In this document: piece by piece, positions 1 to 10,300 of the stretch
How positions within the stretch are numbered: the stretch's first letter is position 1
Layout of the letters: each line of letters starts with the position of its first letter
Assembly: GCA_028571455.1 (NCBI GenBank)
Contig: JAPVVG010000179.1
Coordinates: forward strand, 1-40,425
Direction: 5' to 3'
DNA from: Desulfobacteraceae bacterium
GTDB lineage: Bacteria; Desulfobacterota; Desulfobacteria; Desulfobacterales; ETH-SRB1
DNA length: 40,425 nt
Made by a program: the position numbers and the translations under genes
The notes under the pieces: generated by a model
Told to the model about the DNA's origin: nothing
Databases searched by the model: none
Seen by the model: the letters and a program-made list of their open reading frames with translations, nothing else

Positions 1-140
1 CCTGATTCCCATTCCAAAGAAGACTCCTCTGTGTTTCTGAGCAAACTCGCTAACTGCTAACTGGACAACTATGAGCTATGGCAGGCGGGTTTGCCGGTTA
101 GCGAATATTTTTTAGCCTTTGCTGTCTGCATCTGCCCTTT

Positions 141-557
141 TCATGCATTATGCCAGTTTTCAATTTTCAGTCTTAAAAACTGTTTAAAATCGTCAATGTT
201 CCGTGTTACCAGAATCAGACCATTCACCACGGATATTGCCGCAATCTGTCCATCAACAAATGACGGAGTTAAGCCTTTCGACGATAATCTGGCACGTTCT
301 TTTGCATGCCACTCTGCTGCCCTGTCATCATAAGGAAGAATAAGCATCGTGCGTTTGACGATGTCGTTAAGGAATGAAGCGATAACTTCACGTTTGCGTG
401 ACCGCGGAAGACGCTGACAACCAAATTGAAGCTCATGCCAAACCGGAGCAGCAGTGACTATTTCGTGCTGGCGCCTTTCAAGCATCTTCATGACCGATTT
501 ATCCGGGGCTGTTTTCACGGCCTCTGAAAGCACGTTTGTATCAATTAGATATTTCAT
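141..557 (-). CDS. vapC: PIN-domain toxin, VapC family
   Basis: ORF MKYLIDTNVLSE...; PIN-like acidic motifs (LIDTNVLSE, FVDGQIAA, LVTRNIDDF). ATG at 557 overlaps the upstream antitoxin stop (TGATG), typical of TA pairs. Confidence 0.85.
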   Translation of the reverse strand: MKYLIDTNVLSEAVKTAPDKSVMKMLERRQHEIVTAAPVWHELQFGCQRLPRSRKREVIASFLNDIVKRTMLILPYDDRAAEWHAKERARLSSKGLTPSFVDGQIAAISVVNGLILVTRNIDDFKQFLRLKIENWHNA

Positions 558-838
558 CACTTCAACTCGACTTCTCTTCCCACAGAAAGGTCTCGAAGCC
601 CTTTGAAATCAGTATCAGAGATCTCGATCCCTTCATCCTCAACCTTTCGCCGAAATTGCAAAAGGGTATTCCAAAACCCGGTATATTTGCGGCTGAGCCG
701 TTCATATTCTTGAATTGACAGCAATACTGCAACCGGTTTCCCTCGTCTGGTCAATTCAACATACGGCCCCTTTTCGACATAATGGATAATGGTGGGAAGT
801 CTGTTTTTTGCTTCAGATATGGAAAATTGCTTCTGCAT
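557..838 (-). CDS. Phd/YefM-type antitoxin
   Basis: MQKQFSISEAKNRLPTIIHYVEKGPYVELTRRGKPVAVLLSIQEYERL is a typical Phd/YefM N-terminus. AGGAGG RBS upstream of ATG at 838; the ORF track start at 847 is a GTG overlapping the RBS. Confidence 0.85.
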   Translation of the reverse strand: MQKQFSISEAKNRLPTIIHYVEKGPYVELTRRGKPVAVLLSIQEYERLSRKYTGFWNTLLQFRRKVEDEGIEISDTDFKGLRDLSVGREVELK

Positions 839-930
839 TATTACCACCTCCTTGACATGTTATATTTGTAACAATTTAGGTCTTTCAAAGAGACTTTGAC
901 AGGATTAACAGGATATTCAGGATTAAAACA

Positions 931-1035
931 TCAAAACTCATCCTGTAAATCCTTATCAAAATCCTTTACTTTACGTTTGATTTCAATTTCCCGTTCACCA
1001 AAATTAATAATTAAACCTAAAAACCATAATACATT
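931..1035 (-). pseudogene. Possible C-terminal remnant of a GxxExxY-type small protein
   Basis: Minus-strand reading ...VLWFLGLIINFGEREIEIKRKVKDFDKDLQDEF* resembles the C-terminus of GxxExxY proteins; no intact ORF upstream. Confidence 0.35.
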
Positions 1036-1366
1036 CGGTTGTAAACTCTATATGTACAACCGATGATTTTTCAGTTAATTTTTTGTATTTCATTTGTACG
1101 CCCTACTCAGGATATGATTTTTTTGATTTACTGGCTAATTAGAGTGAGACTTAACCCAAGTCTGTTCACTTGAAACAAAATCTCGTTTATCCTGTTATCC
1201 TGTCTGGTTTTTTCAAAGGGCTAAAGCGTTACTTATATTTTTATTTATTATAGCCATCTTTATAGCCATAATCAAGAAAATAATAACTCTGCCGCAAGTG
1301 GATGGGATCGCAACGGAGTCTATAAGTGCTTGAAAGATCTGGATAGCGCTGGAGTTTATCCCGTAG

Positions 1367-1386
1367 ATTCCCGCCTTCGCGGGAAT
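1367..1386. repeat. REP-like palindrome ATTCCCGC-CTTC-GCGGGAAT
   Basis: Perfect 8-bp inverted repeat with 4-nt loop in intergenic DNA, in a context (gattcccgccttcgcgggaatgac) resembling dispersed extragenic palindromes. Confidence 0.7.
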
Positions 1387-1566
1387 GACAAACGGGGCCG
1401 GAATGACGGCTTTTGGGTATTTAATTGCCGGAGTAATAATTACCATAAAACGATTATAAATCAAGATCACATCCCTACAACCCTTTGTGTGCTTCGTAAT
1501 AAAATATCTGTGGCCTCTATACTATTGACTCTTGCCTAAAACAAATTAATTGAGTATAAAACAATA

Positions 1567-4500
1567 ATGAAAAAACGAACCCCTATAGCTGTTGTCGGGA
1601 TGGCCGGTGTATTTCCAAAAGCTGCGGACCTTAATATATTCTGGCATAATATTATCAATAAAATCGATTCAACTTCCGATGTATTGAAAGATAGATGGAT
1701 AGTTGAGCCGGACTTGATGTATAATCCTGATCCAATGCCGGATAAGGCACTTTCAAAACGCTGCTGTTTGATAGATGCCGATATACTTCAATCAATTAAG
1801 TCGAATCATACAGGCATAAACATAGACAAAGAGCTTTTAAAGGATCTCGACCCTCTCTATCACCTTGTTCTCCATGCCGGAAAAGAGGCATTGTCAGATT
1901 GTGCAACATCATCGTTAAACAGAGAACGTATTGGAATAATTCTTGCCGCAATTGCGCTTCCAACCGATGCATCTTCTTTAATCACCAGAAAAATCCTTGG
2001 CAGATCATTTGAAGAAAGACTCTTTGGCAGTTCTTCTCATTTTGAGGCAAAGCCTCTTACAACACAAGAATGCGCGGCAAGCAGGGTAACGAGCCTGCCT
2101 GCGGCCATCCTGGCAAAAGCTTTGGGACTTGGTGGCGGAAGCTATACTCTTGACGCTGCATGCGCATCATCTCTTTACGCAGTTAAATTTGCCTGCGACG
2201 AACTTTACTCTCACCGGGCAGACGCTATGCTGGCCGGCGGTGTTTCAAGACCCGAATGCCTTTATACCCAGGTAGGCTTCAGCCAGCTTCGAGCTTTATC
2301 CCCTTCAGGCCGTTGCGCACCTTTTGACGAAACCGCAGACGGTCTCGTAGTTGGAGAAGGCGTTGGAATACTCGTCTTAAAAAGGCTTGATGATGCCTTG
2401 CGTGATGGAGACAATATCCATGCTCTAATCCACGGCATCGGACTTTCCAATGATATAAGAGGCAATCTTCTTGCCCCGGATTCCGAAGGCCAGGTTCGCT
2501 CCATGCGCTCTGCTTATGAATCTGCCGGCTGGTCTCCTTATGACATCGATCTTATCGAATGCCACGGCGCAGCAACACCGGTAGGAGACTTTACAGAACT
2601 TCAAAGTTTAAGAAGTCTCTGGGGCGAATCAGGCTGGTCTTATGGAGAATGCGCCATAGGATCTGTAAAATCAATGGTCGGCCATCTTTTGACAGGCGCC
2701 GGCGCCGCAGGGATGATCAAGACCATCCTTGCGTTAAAACACAATATTCTTCCGCCCTCGCTCAATTTTAACAGAGCGCCAAAGAAAAGCCCGCTTAACA
2801 AGAGCCCTTTCAGGGTGCAAACAGAACCTGAAGAATGGATCAGAAAAGACAAGCATAGACCGCTTCGCGCCGCAGTGAGCGCATTCGGATTTGGTGGAAT
2901 AAATGCTCATCTTCTTCTCGAAGAATGGCGCCCACCATCCAATCCGCAATCCCCAATCCGCAATCCCCAATCCGCAATCCCCAATCCCCCTATTGCCATT
3001 GTAGGAATGGGAGCTGCTTTTGGATCTTTAAAGTCATTGAAAGATTTTCAAGAGGTTATTTTCAAGGACAAATCCATAATCATAAAAAGGCCGGAACACA
3101 GATGGAAAGGATGCGATACTATTGCGGAAACATATCTTGACAAACGTGCTGCATACGGCGGGTTTATGGACAAGCTCTCGCTTAATGCAGGAGAATTTCG
3201 CATACCTCCCAGCGAAATCCCTGATATACTACCGCAACAGCTATTAATGCTTAAAGTATCAGCCAAAGCCATGAAGGATGCGGGTCTTCCGCTTAGGAAG
3301 GATCGCCCGCGCATGGGCTCCATTATCGGCATGGGCTTTGATTTTGAGGCAACCAATTTTCACCTGCGGTGGCATCTGCAAAACCTGGTCGGGTTATGGA
3401 AAAAAAGATATAGCCTTGATCTTGATGATAATGAAACTGCAAAGTGGCTTGAATCCTTGAGAGACTCATCCGGTCCGCCCTTGACAAACGCGCGGACTCT
3501 GGGCGCTCTTGGAGGAATCATAGCAAGCAGGATTGCCAGGGAATTTCGCTTTGGAGGCCCAAGCTTTGTTGTCTCCAATGAAGAGGCATCAGGCTTTAGC
3601 GCTCTTGAAAGAGGGGTAAGATTTTTGCAGCAAAATGAAATGGATGCTGTCCTTGTGGGCGCAATAGATCTTGCATGCGATGTGCGCAGCATTATCACGG
3701 CGGACAGAATAAGCCCTTTTTCCAGAAAGAATGAGACCCGCCCATTTGACAGGTCAACACATGGAAGACTTCCCGGAGAAGGCGCGGCAGCGCTTGTTCT
3801 GAAACCTCTTGACCGGGCAATAGAGGATGAAGACAGAATATATTCTGTAATAATAGGGATAGGAAATGCAAGTAAAACAAAGGATGAAATAGATTCTCCT
3901 TCAAAGGATGCTTATATTCTCTCGCTCAAGCAATGCTTTTATGATGCGGGAATTTCGCCCTCTTTAATAAGTTTTTTTGAAACACATGGAAGCGGCGATC
4001 CTGTTGAAGACAACGCGGAATCAGAGGCTCTTCACGAGTTTTTTAAAAATCGCAAAAACAGATGCGCTATAGGATCTGTCAAAGCAAACATAGGACATGC
4101 GGGAGCAGCCGCAGGGCTTGCTTCTATAATTAAAACAAGCCTGTGTTTGCATCAAAAAATAATCCCTTCCTTAAAGAACTCCGGCAACGGGAAAAAGAAC
4201 ATTCTGCAAAATAAGATATTTCATATACCTGCAAATCCAAAAGACTGGGCAGATAACATAAAAGACAGTCCCCGCAGGGCATGTGTTGGCTGTATGACAA
4301 TAGACGGCAACTGCAGCCATGTTATACTTGAAGAATTTAGACATACAAACGAAAAACCTGTCGCTCACCTGCGCCCGCATCGCAATCAAGAAGATTGCGA
4401 AAAGAAAGAAACAAGCAAGAAGATAACTCTGATCATCGGAGGAAAAGCCCCCTGCCCAGCCCTGCCTGAAAGAAAGAGCAAAACGCAAAGCTCTCCGGAG

Positions 4501-7188
4501 ATAGAGCGTGCAATAAAAAGCATTGAAGCCACAGCAGATGCTCACAAGACTTTTTTGGAGTTTTCAACCAGTCTGCAAAACTCCTATGCCCAGGCATTTG
4601 AACTTCAGACAAAACTTCTTATAGCCCGAAACACAGAGGTCGGAAGTCAGAAGTCAGAGGTCGGAGATCTGAGGTCGGAGGTCGGAGATCGGAGGTCAGA
4701 GGTCGGAGGACAGAAGTCAGAAGTCAGAGGTCAGAGGTCGGAAAGAGAAAAGAGAAAAGTGAAACCAGAAACCAGAAACGAGCAACGAGCAACCAGTAAC
4801 CAGCAACCAGTAACCAGTAACAATCTTCAATCTTCAATCTTCTCCCGCGACATGTGCATGGAATTCGCCATCGGCTCTGTGGCAAAAGTGCTTGGACCTG
4901 AATTCGCGATGGTCGATACATATAACGCAAGGGTGCGCCTGCCTGATGAACCTCTCATGCTTGTTGACAGGATAATTTCGATTAAAGGTGAAAAATGTTC
5001 ACTGGGCTCCGGTCGTGTGGTAACGGAGCATGATGTTTTGCCAGAAGCGTGGTATCTGGACGGGGGCCGCGCTCCGGTATGCATATCAGTCGAAGCTGGC
5101 CAGGCTGATCTGTTTCTGTGCTCCTATTTAGGCATCGATCTTGTAGTAAAAGGCAAAAGAACCTACAGGCTGCTCGATGCTGTTGTAACATTTCATCGCG
5201 GTCTGCCACAGCCCGGAGACACAATCAGATATGAAATAAATATTGAAAAGTTTGTCCGCCAGGGTGAAACATTTCTTTTCTTTTTCAACTTTAAAGGTTT
5301 TATCAATGGCTCCCATCTTATCACCATGTCTGACGGGTGCGCGGGTTTCTTTACCGAAGAGGAGGTTAAAAATTCAGGAGGAATTATCCTTAAAGATGAA
5401 GATACAAAGCCGCTGAAGGGAAAAAGAGCATCTGGATGGAAAGAGCTGGTGGATGTATCTGTTGAAAAATATGATGATGAGGCTGTAAATGCTTTGAGAG
5501 CAGGAAATTTAAAAGCATGTTTCGGCGCTCTTTTTGACAATGTTGAGCTTGCCGAGTCGCTCAGGCTTCCTAAAGGACGGATGAAACTGATCGACCGGAT
5601 TATCCATCTTGATCCAGAGGGAGGGCGATACGGGCTCGGCCTGATTAAAGCAGAGGCTGATATACATCCGGACGACTGGTTTCTTACCTGCCATTTCATG
5701 GATGACATGGTAATGCCTGGAACCCTCATGTATGAATGCTGCGCGCATACCCTCAGAGTGTTTATCCAGCGCATGGGATGGGTAACGGATAAAACCGGGG
5801 TATGCTATGAACCGGCGCCTGGAGTTAAAAGCATACTAAAATGCCGTGGACCTGTAACGCCAAATACAAAACATGTTGTTTATGAAATAATAATAAAGAA
5901 GATCGGATACAACCCTGAACCTTATGTAATTGCCGACGCTCTCATGTATGCTGACGGGCATAGAATAGTTATGTTTACTGGTATGTCCATGAAAATGACC
6001 GGCATAACCGGTGAAGAAATAGAAGCATTCTGGAAGAAAAAAGAAAAGCAAGTCCTGTTTGATCAAAAAAAGCTGCTTGCCTTTTCAATCGGAAAGCCTT
6101 CTGAAGCATTTGGCGAGCCTTATAAACAGTTTGATAAAAAAAGACGTATTGCAAGGCTTCCCGGGCCGCCATATCAGTTTATGGACAGGATAGTTTCCAT
6201 CGAGCCCGAGCCGTGGGTCTTAAAACCTGACGGATGGATAGAAGCCGAGTATGATGTGCCTTATGATGCATGGTATTTTAAATCAGATCGCGGCCGGCTG
6301 ATGCCGTTTTGCATTTTGCTTGAAATCGCGCTTCAGCCCTGCGGCTGGCTTGCGGCATATATGGGATCTGCTCTTAAAAGCGAAAATGATCTCAAATTCA
6401 GAAACCTTGGCGGAAATGCGATCTTGCACGACAATGTATCGCGTGAGGCAAAAACTCTGACTATGCGAGCCCGCACAAAAAAAGTCTCTGAAGCGGGCGA
6501 TATGATTATAGAAGAATTTGATTTTCTGATACTGCAGCAAAATAAAATAATTTATAAGGGAAATACCTACTTTGGTTTTTTCACGGATAATGCCCTGATG
6601 CAGCAGGCCGGCTTAAGTGACGCGGATAAACGGGCATATATTCCAACAACCGATAGACTAAATAAAAGCAATGCATACCTGTTCGAAGACGAAGCCCCTT
6701 TCACGCCTGACGATCCTGCCATTGACAAAGCGCCCTGTTTATCAATGCCTTCAAAGGCGATTCGCATGATCGATAAAATCGATCTGTATCTGCCGGATGG
6801 AGGCCCAAAAGGTCTTGGTTTTATCCGCGGGATAAAAAATGTAGATCCTGATGAATGGTTTTTCAAGGCGCACTTTTATCAGGACCCTGTATGGCCCGGT
6901 TCTCTTGGAATAGAAGCATTTCTTCAACTTGTTAAGTTCATGGCGCTTAAGCGCTGGAACCATTTAGCCAACACCCACGGTTTTGAACTTATCACCCAGA
7001 AGCCGCATAACTGGACCTATCGCGGGCAGGTTATTCCGGCTAATAAAAGAATCGAAGTTGAAGCCGTGATAACCGGCATTCAGGACGTTCCTGTCCCAGG
7101 CATTATTGCAGACGGATTTTTAAAAGTGGACGGGCTCTATATTTACGAAATGAAAAATTTCGGCTTTAGATTGGTTCAGGATATATAG
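1567..7188 (+). CDS. pfaC: PfaC-like multidomain synthase: KS - CLF (KS-like, no active-site Cys) - tandem FabA-like DH double-hotdog regions
   Basis: KS1 active site DAACASSLYAVKFA; second KS has VSNEEASGFSALERG in place of the Cys motif (CLF-like). Four FabA-like segments, two with FabA-type His motifs (CHFMDDMVMPGTL, AHFYQDPVWPGSL). No AT, ACP, KR or ER motif recognised. Confidence 0.8.
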   Translation: MKKRTPIAVVGMAGVFPKAADLNIFWHNIINKIDSTSDVLKDRWIVEPDLMYNPDPMPDKALSKRCCLIDADILQSIKSNHTGINIDKELLKDLDPLYHLVLHAGKEALSDCATSSLNRERIGIILAAIALPTDASSLITRKILGRSFEERLFGSSSHFEAKPLTTQECAASRVTSLPAAILAKALGLGGGSYTLDAACASSLYAVKFACDELYSHRADAMLAGGVSRPECLYTQVGFSQLRALSPSGRCAPFDETADGLVVGEGVGILVLKRLDDALRDGDNIHALIHGIGLSNDIRGNLLAPDSEGQVRSMRSAYESAGWSPYDIDLIECHGAATPVGDFTELQSLRSLWGESGWSYGECAIGSVKSMVGHLLTGAGAAGMIKTILALKHNILPPSLNFNRAPKKSPLNKSPFRVQTEPEEWIRKDKHRPLRAAVSAFGFGGINAHLLLEEWRPPSNPQSPIRNPQSAIPNPPIAIVGMGAAFGSLKSLKDFQEVIFKDKSIIIKRPEHRWKGCDTIAETYLDKRAAYGGFMDKLSLNAGEFRIPPSEIPDILPQQLLMLKVSAKAMKDAGLPLRKDRPRMGSIIGMGFDFEATNFHLRWHLQNLVGLWKKRYSLDLDDNETAKWLESLRDSSGPPLTNARTLGALGGIIASRIAREFRFGGPSFVVSNEEASGFSALERGVRFLQQNEMDAVLVGAIDLACDVRSIITADRISPFSRKNETRPFDRSTHGRLPGEGAAALVLKPLDRAIEDEDRIYSVIIGIGNASKTKDEIDSPSKDAYILSLKQCFYDAGISPSLISFFETHGSGDPVEDNAESEALHEFFKNRKNRCAIGSVKANIGHAGAAAGLASIIKTSLCLHQKIIPSLKNSGNGKKNILQNKIFHIPANPKDWADNIKDSPRRACVGCMTIDGNCSHVILEEFRHTNEKPVAHLRPHRNQEDCEKKETSKKITLIIGGKAPCPALPERKSKTQSSPEIERAIKSIEATADAHKTFLEFSTSLQNSYAQAFELQTKLLIARNTEVGSQKSEVGDLRSEVGDRRSEVGGQKSEVRGQRSEREKRKVKPETRNEQRATSNQQPVTSNNLQSSIFSRDMCMEFAIGSVAKVLGPEFAMVDTYNARVRLPDEPLMLVDRIISIKGEKCSLGSGRVVTEHDVLPEAWYLDGGRAPVCISVEAGQADLFLCSYLGIDLVVKGKRTYRLLDAVVTFHRGLPQPGDTIRYEINIEKFVRQGETFLFFFNFKGFINGSHLITMSDGCAGFFTEEEVKNSGGIILKDEDTKPLKGKRASGWKELVDVSVEKYDDEAVNALRAGNLKACFGALFDNVELAESLRLPKGRMKLIDRIIHLDPEGGRYGLGLIKAEADIHPDDWFLTCHFMDDMVMPGTLMYECCAHTLRVFIQRMGWVTDKTGVCYEPAPGVKSILKCRGPVTPNTKHVVYEIIIKKIGYNPEPYVIADALMYADGHRIVMFTGMSMKMTGITGEEIEAFWKKKEKQVLFDQKKLLAFSIGKPSEAFGEPYKQFDKKRRIARLPGPPYQFMDRIVSIEPEPWVLKPDGWIEAEYDVPYDAWYFKSDRGRLMPFCILLEIALQPCGWLAAYMGSALKSENDLKFRNLGGNAILHDNVSREAKTLTMRARTKKVSEAGDMIIEEFDFLILQQNKIIYKGNTYFGFFTDNALMQQAGLSDADKRAYIPTTDRLNKSNAYLFEDEAPFTPDDPAIDKAPCLSMPSKAIRMIDKIDLYLPDGGPKGLGFIRGIKNVDPDEWFFKAHFYQDPVWPGSLGIEAFLQLVKFMALKRWNHLANTHGFELITQKPHNWTYRGQVIPANKRIEVEAVITGIQDVPVPGIIADGFLKVDGLYIYEMKNFGFRLVQDI
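2940..2988 (+). repeat. Heptanucleotide tandem repeat (CAATCCG/CAATCCC)x7, in frame in the KS-CLF linker
   Basis: Direct reading: 7 consecutive 7-mers encoding ..NPQSPIRNPQSAIPNP.. Confidence 0.9.
4636..4740 (+). repeat. Heptanucleotide tandem repeat, 15 imperfect units of GAGGTCG/GAAGTCA, in frame
   Basis: Parses exactly into fifteen 7-mers (105 bp) encoding EVGSQKSEVGDLRSEVGDRRSEVGGQKSEVRGQRSE. Confidence 0.92.
4761..4842 (+). repeat. Heptanucleotide tandem repeats (GAAACCA/GYAACCA)x9 followed by (CAATCTT)x3, in frame
   Basis: Parses into 7-mers at 4761-4823 and 4821-4841; encodes low-complexity PETRNEQRATSNQQPVTSNNLQSSIF between the CLF and first DH-like domain. Confidence 0.9.
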
Positions 7189-7323
7189 CGGCTGAACAAA
7201 AACTCCCTGCAAGAAAAACAATGACAAATAGTTTTTAATATAGATTTTTTATGAAAAAGTGTTATGTTTAATTAAGAATTTCCGCAATCCTGCTGAAACG
7301 GGAAGTAACAAGGAGAAATTTCA

Positions 7324-10300
7324 ATGGATTCACCAGTTGAAAAATTAAGGATAGGGGTAGCCAATCGGGGAGTTCCGGCGCTTCGTATAGGACGTACCAT
7401 CAGGGAAATGGGAGGCATATATGTAGCATTTGCCACAGAAGAGGACAAAACAGCCCCTCATGTATCCAAGGCAGATAAGGCTTATACTATACGGACGGAA
7501 AAAGGATATTTAGATATAGAGCAAATCGTTCGTCTTGCAATACAGCATGATGTTAAAGCCCTTCACCCTGGCTGGGGTTTTGCCGCAGAAAACGACCGGT
7601 TCCCATCCCTGTGCAAGGAAAATAAAATCATCTTCATCGGCCCTTCAGAAGCGCCCATGAAAAAATTAGGCAATAAGGTCACGGCCCGAAAGATTGCAAA
7701 GTCTGTTTCCGTGCCGGTCATTCCCGGTTCCGACAGCGCGGTAACCCTTGAAGAAGCAAAACAGATCGCCCTGGAAATCGGCTATCCGGTAATGATAAAA
7801 AGTGAAGGGGGCGGCGGCGGAAGAGGAATTGTAATTGTTGAGTCCCCTGAAGAACTTGAGCAGCATTTCCAAAAAGCCTCAACCATCGCAGAGGCGAGTT
7901 TCGGCAACCCGAATTTATATATTGAAAAATTTCTTTCATCGGTCAGGCACATGGAGATACAGGCTGTCTGTGATTCATTCGGCAATGCAGCAGTACTGGA
8001 TGAACGGGACTGCTCCACGCAGAGAAAAAATCAAAAATTACTGGAAATCACCCCCTCTCCCTGGAAAGGGATGACCAGCGAATTAAGAAAAACCCTTAAA
8101 GACGCCACCTTAAAGATTATATCTGCCTCAGGATATGATTCTATCGGGACATTTGAATTTTTAGTGGATGAAAAACAGAATTACTACTTTATTGAGGCAA
8201 ACACCAGGCTTCAGGTTGAACACGGGATCACAGAGATACTTTACGGAATAGATCTTGTTGAAGAAATGATACGAATCTCTTTTGGCGAAAAACTGCGCCT
8301 GAACCAGGAAGAGCTGAAACCAAGGGGATTTGCCATGCAATGCCGAATAAATTTCGAGGATCCCCAAAACAATTTCCAGCCAAACGCAGGGGAAATAACC
8401 AGGTATCTTTCTCCCGGGGGCGAAGGAATAAGGCTCGATTCATGCGTCTTTTACGGATACGAGTTCCCCAAACTCTACGACTCGCTGGCAAGTCTTCTTA
8501 TGGCGCACGGAGCCACATGGGAAAAGACACTGGCAACCATGCAGCGGGCGCTGTCTGAATACTTTATAGGCGGTCTGAAAACCACTATTCCATTTCATAA
8601 AAAGGTTATCTCACATCCAAAATTCATGACAGGCGAAGTTGTTACAAAATTCATCGATAATACGCCTGAACTGATGTCTTACAGGGAAACCATACCTGAA
8701 GAAATCAGGCTGTCAAATTTGATGGCTGAAAGTACCGCCAAGGGATTTAATCCATATATCGGGCTTGGGTCTTACCGAAAATTCGGCGATTCCAAGGTCG
8801 GACCAATGTTTGTGGATGTTTCAATACTGGCAAAAAAGGCTGTCCATGACCGTTCCTATCAGCCGCCATTTAATCCAAACGACCATCGGGACAAGACTCT
8901 AAATTTTTTACGAAATTCTGAATATGTGGAATTCTGCAACACAACGCCCAGGGATATAACCCAGTCGGAAACCGGTAATCGATTCCGTCTCTTTGATGAT
9001 CGACTTGTTGGGCCTTTGATTGACAGGTGCGGATATGCATCTATCGAAAACGGCGGCGGAGCCCATTACCACGTTGCCATGCTTGGATGCATGACAGACC
9101 CGTGGGCCGAGGCGGCAAACTGGAATGAGTTTGCGCCAAATACGCAAAAACTTATTCTCATACGATCAACAAATGTGCTTGGCTATGCTCCACAGAGTCG
9201 CGAAATAATGAAGCGCACAGGCGAAATGATAGTAAAGCATTACCATGTAATACGATGTTTTGATTTTCTGAATCATATTGAAAACATGGCTCCGTTTGCC
9301 GAAATTGTTTTAAATGCTGAAAACCGTATTTTTCAGCCCGCCATCAGCTTAAGCTGGGCACAGGGTTTTGATGTTCCACACTACCTTGGGGCGCTGGATG
9401 ACATCCTTTCAATGGTGGCGCGGATTTTAGAATGCAATAAGGATGAGGCGTCTAAAAAAATTATATTCTGCCTTAAAGATATGGCTGGTGTATGCCCGCC
9501 GCGGTTTATAAAAAGCCTAATTTCAGCCATACTTGATAAGTATCCTGATTTAATTATTCAATATCATCGCCATGCAACAGACGGTCTTGCCGTGCCCGCG
9601 CTTGGCGCTGCCGCTCAGGCAGGAGCAAAAATCCTGGATGTTGCCGACGGTCCCAGCGTAAGATTTTACGGCCAGACAGCAGTCATGCCGGTGCTGGCAT
9701 ATATTGAAGGAGAGCTTGGTTTAAAGACCCGGCTCGATAAAGAAAAGATCAGAGAAACCGCATTTGTTCTAAAGCAGATTATGCCGATATACGATCATTA
9801 CTGCAGACCCACATTTCTTGGGATTGATCACGACGTTACACTGCACGGGCTTCCAGGCGGGGCTACTTCAAGCAGCCAGGAAAGCGCCTTAAAACAGGGA
9901 TACGCATTTCTGCTGCCCAGCATTTTATCGGTTCTTGAACTCTATCGAAAACTTATCAGGTATCACGATGTTACGCCCGGCTCTCAAATAACCTGGACCA
10001 ATGGATACATGATGGTTGTAGAGGCTTATGAACGGGGCGGAATGTCGGAAGTGCAAAGAATTATCAAGCTTTTAAAGAAGGTAACCGCTGTTGAAGAAGA
10101 TGAGCTGGATGAGCAAACCAGGGAAGACCGCAAGATACTTTTTTCCCATGCAAATGATGCTTTAAAAAATCTTCTGTTAGGAAAATTCGGTAAACTTCCT
10201 CTTGGATGGCCCAAACAATGGATCTATGAATCAATATTTGGTAACAAATGGGAAGAGGCTATAGCCAACAGAACAGAGGAAAGTCCTCTCAATTTTCTCC

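Noticed and set aside
1213-1539. Overlapping ORFs 1213-1470 (-) and 1330-1539 (+)
   Set aside because: Both translate across the REP-like palindrome (PAKAGIYGI / DSRLRGNDK), a common spurious annotation.
2938-4842. Repeat tracts as a CRISPR array
   Set aside because: Short 7-bp units without spacers, inside an open reading frame; a tandem repeat, not a CRISPR.
5193-5774. 193-aa minus-strand ORF inside the PfaC-like gene
   Set aside because: Antisense to a strongly supported coding region with no recognisable motif; shadow ORF.
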